Below are positions 56,926 to 64,000 of a stretch of 64,000 bases of DNA, piece after piece (within the stretch, counting starts at the first letter, position 1; each line of letters opens with the position of its first letter). Source of the stretch: Eubacterium_G segne. GTDB lineage: Bacteria; Bacillota; Clostridia; Lachnospirales; Lachnospiraceae. The stretch is taken from NCBI RefSeq assembly GCF_014287775.1, contig NZ_JACOOZ010000001.1, positions 186,001 through 250,000 on the forward strand. The letters are read 5' to 3'. The notes below the pieces were generated by a model. It was not told the DNA's origin and made no database searches. It was given only the letters and a program-made list of their open reading frames with translations. The position numbers were made by a program, and so were the translations under genes.

Positions 56926-58812
56926 TTACGCACTGATTGACTTTCCTGTGTAAAGCTGATAGTATCTGCCTTTTTCTTCCATAAGCTGGTCATGTGTACC
57001 ACGCTCAATAATTCTTCCCTGTTCCATAACCATAATACAGTCTGCATTCCGTACCGTAGAAAGACGATGAGCGATAACAAATGAAGTTCTTCCTGTCATA
57101 AGTGCATCCATACCACGCTGTACAAGTTTTTCTGTACGTGTATCAATAGAAGAAGTCGCCTCATCAAGAATAAGAACAGGAGGATCTGCAACTGCCGCCC
57201 TCGCTATTGCAAGAAGCTGACGCTGTCCCTGACTAAGGTTCGCACCACCGCCGGTAAGCACTGTGTTATAACCATCAGGAAGTCTTTTTATAAATCCATC
57301 AGCATTAGCAAGCTTTGCGGCAGCTATACATTCTTCATCAGCTGCATTGAGTCTTCCATATCTGATATTGTCCATAATCGTGCCTGTAAAAAGGTTGGTA
57401 TCCTGTAAAACAATGCCCAGGCTTCGGCGTAAATCGTCTTTTTTAATATGATTAATATTAATTCCATCATAACGGATTTTACCATCCTGTATATCATAAA
57501 ACCTGTTAATAAGGTTGGTAATTGTTGTCTTTCCGGCACCGGTAGAACCTACAAACGCAAGCTTCTGACCAGGTTTTGCGAACATTTTTATATCGTGAAG
57601 CACGATTTTGTCAGGATTATATCCAAAATCAACTCCATCAAATGTAACATCACCCTGAAGTCTTGTATACATTTCATCTTTGTTTGCAGCATTTGGTTTT
57701 TTCCATGCCCACATCTCTGTCAGTTCTTCAGTTTCATGGATTTCACCATTTGAATCATAACATATATTTACAAGTTCAACATCACCTTCATCTGTCTCTG
57801 GTACTTCATCACAAAGGTCAAATACCCTGCCGGCACCTGCCATAGCCATTACAATACTGCTTACCTGCTGGCTTATCTCTGTTACAGGCTGTGTGAAACT
57901 CTTGTTTAATGAAAGAAATGCTACAAGTGTACCAATTGTAAGTCCTGAAAAGCCGCTTAATGCAAGCACACCACCTACAAGTGCACACAAAACATAACTT
58001 ATATTTCCTATATTTTCATTGATAGGCATTGTAATATTTGCAATTTTATTAGCATTGTTGGCACTTTCTCTTAACTTGTTATTAATCTGCTTAAACTGTT
58101 CAAGACTTTCCTGCTCATGACAGAATACCTTAACAACCTTCTGCCCTTCCATCATTTCCTCAATATAAGCATTTACTTTACCGATATCTTTCTGCTGTTC
58201 AATGAAATATCTGCCAGATGCAGCGGAAAGCTTTGATGTCACAAAAAGCATAATTGCAACCATAATAACAGATACAATTGTAAGTGGTATATCAAGAACT
58301 ATCATACTTACAAATGTTGATACAAGTGTTATAAGTGAATTAAGAACCTGTGGAATACTCTGGCTTATAAGCTGTCTTAATGTATCAATATCATTTGTAT
58401 ATACCGACATTATATCTCCATGTGCATGTGTATCAAAATATCTGATTGGAAGTGATTCCATGTTAGTAAACATCTCTGTACGGAGCTTTTTCATAGTACC
58501 CTGACCAACATTTACCATAATTCTGTTATATCCGTAGGAACATAAAACACCCACTGCAAATATTGCTACAAGTTTTAAAAGAGCCTGTGCAAGCGGTGAA
58601 TAATCAGGAACTGCCATCTGGGTAAGAGGCACAATGTAATTATCAATAAGTTTCTGTATAAATAAAGTTCCACATAATGTCGTAAGTGCCGAAACCAATA
58701 TGCAAACGACCACCATGAAACATGCCAATTTATAATTTTTTACTATATAAGAAAGAAGTCTTTTTAATAATAAAAGCGGATTCTTCTCTTTGTTCTCATT
58801 TTTATTTTTCAT
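56926..58812 (-). CDS. ABC exporter half-transporter (heterodimer subunit B)
   Basis: The 628-residue protein has a six-helix type IV exporter domain (residues 1-330) and an ATPase: Walker A GSTGAGKTT, Q-loop LQDTN, signature LSQGQRQ, Walker B VLILDEATS, H-loop AHRLST. An insert of about 60 residues between the two (SNGEIHETEELTEMWAWKKP) is seen in one subunit of clostridial heterodimeric exporters. It pairs with the next gene, 18 bases apart. Confidence 0.93.
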   Translation of the reverse strand: MKNKNENKEKNPLLLLKRLLSYIVKNYKLACFMVVVCILVSALTTLCGTLFIQKLIDNYIVPLTQMAVPDYSPLAQALLKLVAIFAVGVLCSYGYNRIMVNVGQGTMKKLRTEMFTNMESLPIRYFDTHAHGDIMSVYTNDIDTLRQLISQSIPQVLNSLITLVSTFVSMIVLDIPLTIVSVIMVAIMLFVTSKLSAASGRYFIEQQKDIGKVNAYIEEMMEGQKVVKVFCHEQESLEQFKQINNKLRESANNANKIANITMPINENIGNISYVLCALVGGVLALSGFSGLTIGTLVAFLSLNKSFTQPVTEISQQVSSIVMAMAGAGRVFDLCDEVPETDEGDVELVNICYDSNGEIHETEELTEMWAWKKPNAANKDEMYTRLQGDVTFDGVDFGYNPDKIVLHDIKMFAKPGQKLAFVGSTGAGKTTITNLINRFYDIQDGKIRYDGININHIKKDDLRRSLGIVLQDTNLFTGTIMDNIRYGRLNAADEECIAAAKLANADGFIKRLPDGYNTVLTGGGANLSQGQRQLLAIARAAVADPPVLILDEATSSIDTRTEKLVQRGMDALMTGRTSFVIAHRLSTVRNADCIMVMEQGRIIERGTHDQLMEEKGRYYQLYTGKSISA

Positions 58813-58830
58813 GTCTTCCTCCTATTCTCA

Positions 58831-60576
58831 CTATTCTGCCGATTCGTCGAAATCGCCGCCGCCCTGCATCTGAACTTCACAGATTTCGCGGTAAACTTTG
58901 TTATTTTCCATAAGATTCTCATGTGTATCAAAGCCACTGACTTTTCCATCTTCAAGAACAATAATTCTGTCGGCATCCTGAATACTTGAAATTCTCTGCG
59001 AAACTATAAGCTTTGTTGTTCCCGGAATTTTCTGGGCAAATGCCTGTTTGATTTTTGCGTCTGTTGCAGTATCTACAGCACTTGTCGAATCATCAAGAAT
59101 AAGAACCTTTGGTTTTTTAAGCAATGCTCTCGCAATACAGAGTCTCTGTCTCTGACCACCTGAAACATTAGTACCGCCCTGTTCTATCCATGTATCATAC
59201 TTCTTAGGCATTCTCTCGATAAATTCATCAGCACATGCCTGTTTACATGCCTCAACACAATCTTCATATGAAGCATTGTCATCACCCCATCTGAGATTGT
59301 CAAGTATTGTTCCTGAAAACAGGACATTTTTCTGTAATACTACAGCCACCTGATTACGGAGTGCATCCATATCATAAGTTCTTACATCTTTTCCGCCAAC
59401 ACATACAGAACCTTCAGTAACATCATAAAGACGGCTTATAAGGCTCACAAAACTTGATTTTCCGCATCCTGTACCACCAATAATACCAATTGTCTCACCT
59501 GCATTAATATGAATATCAATATCATGTAAAGTATCCTCTGTACTGTTTTTTCTGTATGAAAAATTAACATGATTAAAATCGATTCTTCCGTCTTCCACTT
59601 CTTCATAAGGTTTTTCCGGATTGGCAAGGTCCGCTTTTTCATTAAGAACTTCTGAAATACGCCTTGCACTTGCCGCACTCATTGAAACCATTACAAATAT
59701 CATTGAAAGTATCATAAGTGCCATAAGCATGTTCATTACGTAACTGAACATTGATGTAAGATTACCAGTTGTAATTGAACCCGACACAATAAAATGTGAA
59801 GCAAACCATGACAATGCAACAATACATCCATATACAACAAGCATCATAGTCGGATTGTTAAATGCAAGAAATGACTCGGCTTTAACAAATGTTTTATAAA
59901 GATTATCTGCCGCTTTATTAAACTTTTTATTTTCATGCTCCTCACGTACAAATGCCTTAACAACACGGATTCCTGAAATATTCTCCTGAACGCTCGCATT
60001 GAGTTCATCATATTTTTCAAAACCTGATGTAAAAACCGGTGTTACTTTATATATAATAAAGAAAAGTACAAATCCTAAAAATATAAGTGCAACAAGAAAT
60101 ATAATACTTAATCTCGGACTTATTATTACACACATTGTAATACTGCAAATCATCATGAGAGGTGCTCTCACAACACTCCTTATTATCATCTGATAAGCAT
60201 TCTGTACATTAGTTACATCAGTTGTCATACGTGTTACAAGACCTGCTGTACTGAATTTATCAATATTAGAAAATGAAAATGTCTGTATATTTTCATACAT
60301 TTTCTCTCTCAGATTACACGCAAATCCTGTTGATGCTGCCGCCCCATACTTTCCTGCCTGTATACCACAAAAAAGGCTCAAAAATGCTATAATAAGCATT
60401 ATTCCACCATAAATACCAACCTTTCTCATATCTCCGGCCTGTATTCCTTTATCAATTATTGAGGCTGTTATAAATGGAATAAGAATTTCCAAAAAAACTT
60501 CAACTGCAGTAAATATTGGCGTTATAATTGATTCTTTTTTATATTTGCCCATACATTTTGCTAATGTTTTTATCAT
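58831..60576 (-). CDS. ABC exporter half-transporter (heterodimer subunit A)
   Basis: The 581-residue protein has six membrane helices, then Walker A GGTGCGKSS, signature VSGGQRQ, Walker B VLILDDSTS with Asp in place of the catalytic Glu, and SQRISS in place of the H-loop's AHR. The D in Walker B is the usual sign of the degenerate nucleotide site in heterodimeric exporters such as EfrCD/TM287-288. So one ATP site of the pair is probably inactive. It follows the MarR gene by 47 bases, whose product likely regulates it. Confidence 0.93.
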   Translation of the reverse strand: MIKTLAKCMGKYKKESIITPIFTAVEVFLEILIPFITASIIDKGIQAGDMRKVGIYGGIMLIIAFLSLFCGIQAGKYGAAASTGFACNLREKMYENIQTFSFSNIDKFSTAGLVTRMTTDVTNVQNAYQMIIRSVVRAPLMMICSITMCVIISPRLSIIFLVALIFLGFVLFFIIYKVTPVFTSGFEKYDELNASVQENISGIRVVKAFVREEHENKKFNKAADNLYKTFVKAESFLAFNNPTMMLVVYGCIVALSWFASHFIVSGSITTGNLTSMFSYVMNMLMALMILSMIFVMVSMSAASARRISEVLNEKADLANPEKPYEEVEDGRIDFNHVNFSYRKNSTEDTLHDIDIHINAGETIGIIGGTGCGKSSFVSLISRLYDVTEGSVCVGGKDVRTYDMDALRNQVAVVLQKNVLFSGTILDNLRWGDDNASYEDCVEACKQACADEFIERMPKKYDTWIEQGGTNVSGGQRQRLCIARALLKKPKVLILDDSTSAVDTATDAKIKQAFAQKIPGTTKLIVSQRISSIQDADRIIVLEDGKVSGFDTHENLMENNKVYREICEVQMQGGGDFDESAE

Positions 60577-60623
60577 ATTTTTATCATTCTCCCTTCGATT
60601 AAATTCACCTTATAAGTCTACAG

Positions 60624-61076
60624 TCAGCATGACTTGATACTGTCATATACTTTCTGCAAAAGATTTCTAAGCTGTCCTTTTTCATCATCATTAAGTGCCT
60701 TTAAAAGTTCCCTCTCATTTTCATCCATTGAAGCTCTTGCCGTCTTGCATATCTCCTCACCTTTTGCCGTGAGCTTTACATGTTTGATTCTTTTATCATT
60801 TGAATCATAAAACCCCTCTATCATCCCATTTTTTTCCAGACGTGCAGCAATTCCTGCCATCGTTGCCTGTTTAACTTCAAAATGCTTTTCAAGTTCTTTT
60901 AGCGTTATCGTCTCATCGGCTGCCTCGCTGATAGTTGCGAGGACCTTAATCTGCGAAAGGGTGACATCATTGCACATCAACGTATTATTAGCCTTTCTTC
61001 CAAGTGCATCGTTAAGTCTCTTTATAAGTTCACCGCAATGCAATGTTTCTCCAAACATATGCTCATTCCTTTTCAT
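60624..61076 (-). CDS. MarR-family regulator of the ABC exporter operon
   Basis: The 150 residues have the MarR winged helix: LMCNDVTLSQIKVLATISEAADETITLKELEKHFEVKQATMAGIAARLEKNGMIEGF, followed by the beta wing (DKRIKHVKLTAKG) and C-terminal dimer helices. It is first in the operon MarR-ABC-ABC-amidohydrolase. Family members are relieved by small aromatic or drug-like ligands. Confidence 0.93.
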   Translation of the reverse strand: MKRNEHMFGETLHCGELIKRLNDALGRKANNTLMCNDVTLSQIKVLATISEAADETITLKELEKHFEVKQATMAGIAARLEKNGMIEGFYDSNDKRIKHVKLTAKGEEICKTARASMDENERELLKALNDDEKGQLRNLLQKVYDSIKSC

Positions 61077-61140
61077 AAAATTTGATAAATAGTTTCTTCT
61101 AGATGCTCTAATATATTACAAAAATAATCGGCTCTGCGTC

Positions 61141-61314
61141 TTAAGCGTCTGGCTCTTTGATGACAGTTATCTTCAAGTTGTCAACTTTAATCAATCTTTC
61201 TTGTCTGCATTTTGGACAATAAAGGGGATAATTCTCCAAAACAGTGTCCTTCCTAATTTTATTACGGGTTTTGCTCCCACAAACAGGACACAATATCCAT
61301 TCGCATTTCATCAT
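61141..61314 (-). CDS. Cysteine-rich KTR protein downstream of tet(O)
   Basis: The 57 residues (MMKCEWILCPVCGSKTRNKI, RKDTVLENYPLYCPKCRQER, LIKVDNLKITVIKEPDA) have two C-x2-C pairs and the KTR motif (CGSKTRNKIR), the cysteine-rich_KTR family, often found next to tetracycline resistance genes in conjugative elements. It is predicted to be a single zinc ribbon. It lies 51 bases after tet(O). The ribosome site is weak. Function is unknown. Confidence 0.85.
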   Translation of the reverse strand: MMKCEWILCPVCGSKTRNKIRKDTVLENYPLYCPKCRQERLIKVDNLKITVIKEPDA

Positions 61315-61365
61315 AATTAGTCTCTAATCCTTTCAAATCTCATTTTATATGACTTTTGCAAGCTG

Positions 61366-63285
61366 TTAAGCTAACTTGTGGAACATATGCCGAACCTTAT
61401 CTATACGGCTATTCGGGCGGCGGGGTTGGCAAATAAATTTACCAATAGCTGGCTGGTATCCTTTTAACTCTGTCAAGCAGACTCCCTGCCCATTTGTGAA
61501 ATAAGTTAAATCGTTCCTGTATTCTTGAATACATCTAGCAGGGATTTCTCCTTTCAGAATGACCTCGTCATTCTTTATCTGAGTACTTACAATATCTGCA
61601 CAATACCTTGGAGCATCATGATACGCCCGTGAGAGATATTCCTGCGGTGCATAAATTTCAAAGTGGAGATATGGCTCTAATAGTTCTGTCCCTGCTTTTT
61701 TTAAAGCCTGCTCCAATACGATAGGGGAAAGCAGCCGAAAGTCTGCGGGGGTACTTACAGGACTATAATACAATCCATATTCAAAACAGATTTTACAGTC
61801 TGTCACTTTCCATCCATACAGCCCCTGCTCGCAGCCATAAAGAACCCCCTCCATAACCGCATTTTGGAACGATTGATTTAAATATCCAAGTGAAACTCTG
61901 CTTTCATACTGCACTCCGCTTCCAATAGGGAGCGGCTCTATGGACAACCCGACAGAAGCCCAGAAAGGATTTGGCGGGACTTCTATGTGGATGGTATATT
62001 CTGCTTTTCTAAGCGGTCTTTCCATATATATAACAGTAGGCTCTTTTATTTCTGCCTCCACATGATATTTTTCCTCAAGGATGGCACAAATGACTTCCAT
62101 CTGCACATTCCCCAAAAAAGAAAGTATAATCTCATGCGTTGTAGTATCCACATAATATTTTAAAAGAGGGTCGCCATCTGAAATTTCTGTAAGTGCCCCA
62201 AGCAATATTTCCCGCTGTTCAGGTTTCTTTACTGCAATCGTTGTTTGGAGCATAGGGAGAGGATTTTCAATAAATTTTCTCTGCGGCAACAGCATTTCGT
62301 TCCCCAAAATACTGTTTAGCTGCAAAACATCATTTGGTAAAATTACAATATCACCAGAGCAGGCTGTATCGGATGGATATAATTCACCGTTTGTCGGAAC
62401 ACACATCTCTGTGATTTTTATTTTCTCTTTTTCAGATATTCTAATAACATCCCTCAAATGCAATGTTCCGCTATATATACGCACATAAACAAAACGCCGC
62501 CTTTTCTCTGAATATTCAATCTTAAAAACCTGCCCGCATAATTCAGATTGACCTTCAGGCGTTGATGAATAAAATTTACTGGCAATCACTTCTATAAGCT
62601 GCCGAATCCCCAGATTGTTTTTAGCGCTTCCGTGATAAACGGGAAATAACGTTCCGTTTTGGAATCTCCTGTTTTCTTCCTGTTCCAGTTCTGACATTTT
62701 AAACGGTTTCCCTGACATATATTTCTCTAATAGTTCATCGTTTCCCATAATTACCGCATCCCACTGTTCCATATCGTCATTGTCCGTTACATTTATATGG
62801 GGATGCTGCCCAACCTTTTGCTTCACTATAATTTCCGAAGAAAGCTTTGCTTTCATTTCCCGATATACCATTGGCAAATCAATCCCCTCTTGGTCAATTT
62901 TATTGATGAAAAAAATTGTCGGAATCTTCATTATCTGTAGTGCATGAAACAGTATACGGGTCTGTGCCTGTATGCCATCCTTTGCAGAAACTAATAATAC
63001 TGCTCCGTCTAATACGGATAAAGAACGGTATACTTCCGCCAAAAAATCCATATGGCCTGGCGTATCTATAATGTTGACTTTTACATCCTCCCACTGAAAA
63101 GATGTCACTGCTGTCTGGATAGTGATTCCCCTTTGACGCTCCAAATTCATTGTATCTGTCCTTGTTGTGCCTTCATCTACGCTCCCTAGTTCTGCAATTG
63201 CACCACTGGTATACAATAAACTTTCCGTTAATGTTGTCTTTCCTGCGTCAACGTGAGCCAGAATGCCTAAGTTAATTATTTTCAT
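61366..63285 (-). CDS. tet(O): Tetracycline ribosomal protection protein Tet(O)
   Basis: This EF-G-like GTPase releases tetracycline from the ribosome. G1 is AHVDAGKTT (10-18), G3 DTPGH (74-78) and G4 NKID (128-131); 639 residues. By memory of the reference proteins the whole length follows Tet(O) (LGILAHVDAGKTTLTESLLY; SKFYSSTPEGQSELCG in the middle; KFICQPRRPNSRIDKVRH end), not Tet(W) or Tet(M), and I see no mosaic segment. AGGAGG precedes the ATG. Expression is controlled by a transcriptional attenuator upstream. It interrupts a DUF6674 gene of a conjugative element. Confidence 0.96.
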   Translation of the reverse strand: MKIINLGILAHVDAGKTTLTESLLYTSGAIAELGSVDEGTTRTDTMNLERQRGITIQTAVTSFQWEDVKVNIIDTPGHMDFLAEVYRSLSVLDGAVLLVSAKDGIQAQTRILFHALQIMKIPTIFFINKIDQEGIDLPMVYREMKAKLSSEIIVKQKVGQHPHINVTDNDDMEQWDAVIMGNDELLEKYMSGKPFKMSELEQEENRRFQNGTLFPVYHGSAKNNLGIRQLIEVIASKFYSSTPEGQSELCGQVFKIEYSEKRRRFVYVRIYSGTLHLRDVIRISEKEKIKITEMCVPTNGELYPSDTACSGDIVILPNDVLQLNSILGNEMLLPQRKFIENPLPMLQTTIAVKKPEQREILLGALTEISDGDPLLKYYVDTTTHEIILSFLGNVQMEVICAILEEKYHVEAEIKEPTVIYMERPLRKAEYTIHIEVPPNPFWASVGLSIEPLPIGSGVQYESRVSLGYLNQSFQNAVMEGVLYGCEQGLYGWKVTDCKICFEYGLYYSPVSTPADFRLLSPIVLEQALKKAGTELLEPYLHFEIYAPQEYLSRAYHDAPRYCADIVSTQIKNDEVILKGEIPARCIQEYRNDLTYFTNGQGVCLTELKGYQPAIGKFICQPRRPNSRIDKVRHMFHKLA

Positions 63286-63327
63286 GTGATTTTCCTCCTA
63301 TCAACACCCAAAAAAGGGCATAAAAAT

Positions 63328-63357
63328 ACCCAGTGATAAATACTCCTATCACTGGGT
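63328..63357 (-). terminator. Attenuator hairpin in the tet(O) leader
   Basis: ACCCAGTGATA / TATCACTGGGT (perfect 11-base stem) followed on the minus strand by ATTTTTATGCCC lies 43 bases before tet(O). The same arrangement is known upstream of tet(M) in Tn916, where tetracycline-stalled ribosomes on a leader peptide favour read-through. A tiny leader frame ATGCCCGAAAACATATAA (MPENI) precedes it. Other inverse repeats in the leader offer alternative folds. Confidence 0.88.
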
Positions 63358-63513
63358 AAATAACTCCAATAGCCCCAAAACACTTATATGTTTTCGGGCA
63401 TATAAAATTACATGATAAAAGTATTCTTAAACTGGGTACAAAAAACTAAGCCCCATATTAAAAGTGAAACGGGACTGCTACTTTTTGTTCCCACTATCAA
63501 ATTGACAGTTTAT

Positions 63514-63825
63514 TTAAGAATACCTTGCCGCATATTTATTAACTCCTTGTATAATACTGAATCTAATTATATTCCTTAACCCTTTATTTGTCAAGCCCTT
63601 TTTAGCATTATTGACAAGAGTATCTTCCTGCATTTCTTTGATCTGGTTCTGCATATTGGTGAGTTCTTCCGTCATGGAATCAATCTTTTTCTCCAGTCCA
63701 TCCACATAGCTGCATATCTCAAATACATCGTTTGCCTGCTCTTTCATGGCATTTTTCTTTAATAAGTCGAGAAGTTCTCTTATGACCTCCTCATTGGTAA
63801 GTGTTTTTCCTGCTTCCATATCCAT
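63514..63825 (-). CDS. DUF6674-type conjugative element protein, truncated by the tet(O) cassette
   Basis: Residues 1-80 (TLTNEEVIRELLDLLKKNAMKEQANDVFEICSYVDGLEKKIDSMTEELTNMQNQIKEMQEDTLVNNAKKGL) match the N-terminus and coiled coil of DUF6674 proteins of Tn1549/TnB1230-like elements, which normally run to about 250 or more residues. The last 23 residues (NKGLRNIIRFSIIQGVNKYA) are encoded by the tet promoter/leader DNA. So the gene was cut by arrival of tet(O). AGGAAACAGA precedes the ATG. Confidence 0.7.
   Translation of the reverse strand: MDMEAGKTLTNEEVIRELLDLLKKNAMKEQANDVFEICSYVDGLEKKIDSMTEELTNMQNQIKEMQEDTLVNNAKKGLTNKGLRNIIRFSIIQGVNKYAARYS
63566..63594 (-). promoter_or_regulatory. Consensus sigma-A promoter of tet(O)
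   Basis: TTGACA, exactly 17 bases, TATAAT on the minus strand: a perfect consensus. It lies inside the 3-prime end of the truncated DUF6674 frame and directs a leader of about 270 bases into tet(O). Confidence 0.9.
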
Positions 63826-63885
63826 TCTGTTTCCTCCATTCTGTAAATGGGGCAGCCTTGGCCGCCCCTGTACTCTGATTACTGA

Positions 63886-64000
63886 TTATCGAAAGGGCGT
63901 CGCCTCTTTGTCCTTCTCTTTATCGGGATTGCCATGATGTTTCTCTGCACTCTCTCTTGCATTTTCGTTGCTCTTATCCTTTGCTTTCTCATATTCAGAG
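63886..64000 (-). CDS. C-terminal end of a conjugative-element protein (start outside window)
   Basis: Only the last 37 codons are inside the window (SEYEKAKDKSNENARESAEK, HHGNPDKEKDKEATPFR). The highly charged, repeat-poor tail is like the ends of YodL/DUF3849/DUF4316-type proteins that precede DUF6674 genes in Tn1549-like elements, but the part seen is not diagnostic. An imperfect GC-rich hairpin (63850-63869) separates it from the DUF6674 gene. Confidence 0.55.
   Translation of the reverse strand, partial: SEYEKAKDKSNENARESAEKHHGNPDKEKDKEATPFR

Noticed and set aside
61366..63285. Mosaic tet(O/W) or tet(32) allele
   Set aside because: N-terminal, middle and C-terminal segments all follow Tet(O) as I remember it; no Tet(W)-type blocks seen. 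A nucleotide alignment would be needed to exclude a short mosaic patch.

Overview
The window is low-GC (roughly 35-38 percent by eye) and every recognisable protein is Firmicutes-like. The agr-type quorum genes, AGCS symporter, UPF0371 protein, MalEFG/MalQ cluster, YesL, DUF6462 and DUF6674 proteins point to a gut Clostridia genome, most likely Lachnospiraceae (inference, no database search). Almost all genes lie on the minus strand, so transcription mostly runs from high to low coordinates.

Layout. 0-4.3 kb: partial Rpn-type nuclease gene, then agrB and a tiny agrD on the plus strand converging on a histidine kinase, a LytTR regulator and an HTH gene. 4.4-10.6 kb: AGCS symporter, a YolD/Y-family polymerase pair behind a LexA box, a UPF0371 protein, a well-bounded small transcript of unknown function, tRNA-Tyr and an HTH gene. 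10.6-18 kb: a 42-residue orphan gene, degraded sequence, then a maltodextrin operon (malE-malF-malG-malQ-lacI-type regulator-yesL) behind two LacI/CcpA-type palindromes. 18.3-25 kb: accessory genes including a free MetRS-type tRNA-binding domain, a DUF1016 nuclease, a macro domain protein, a YccF protein, a gene with an internal TGA, a SIMPL protein and an ADP-ribosylglycohydrolase fused to an SseB-like domain.

25-36.9 kb is the strongest candidate for an undescribed system. A tightly packed operon, closed by its own terminator, encodes a shrunken HsdR-like protein, a DUF6361 protein, a two-motif PLD-superfamily protein, a 1086-residue SF2 helicase, an unrecognised 213-residue protein, an AlkZ-related protein, a macro-domain protein with an HTH-like tail and a small unknown protein. 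It sits on the ruins of a type I restriction locus, whose hsdS is cut off next to an IS3-family element, followed by an IS4-type transposase remnant. With the neighbouring DUF1016, macro and ADP-ribosylglycohydrolase genes it looks like a defence island.

37-42 kb: a coherent envelope-lipid operon (cardiolipin-synthase-like PLD, response regulator, kinase, FUSC protein, CDP-alcohol phosphatidyltransferase). 42-47 kb: a scrap zone of broken genes (citrate synthase, hemolysin III, truA, ars permease, metG 3-prime end) mixed with intact arsR, arsC, an acetyltransferase and a flavoprotein. 47-54.7 kb: an integrative-element module (tyrosine integrase, RHH protein, DUF6462, MazF toxin, two resolvase-like proteins, HTH regulators, zinc ribbon protein, LexA DNA-binding domain, DinB, and a divergent S24-type repressor). 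55.6-61 kb: a MarR-ABC-ABC-amidohydrolase operon. 61.1-64 kb: tet(O) with consensus promoter and attenuator leader and a KTR protein, placed inside a truncated DUF6674 gene of a conjugative element that continues past the window end.
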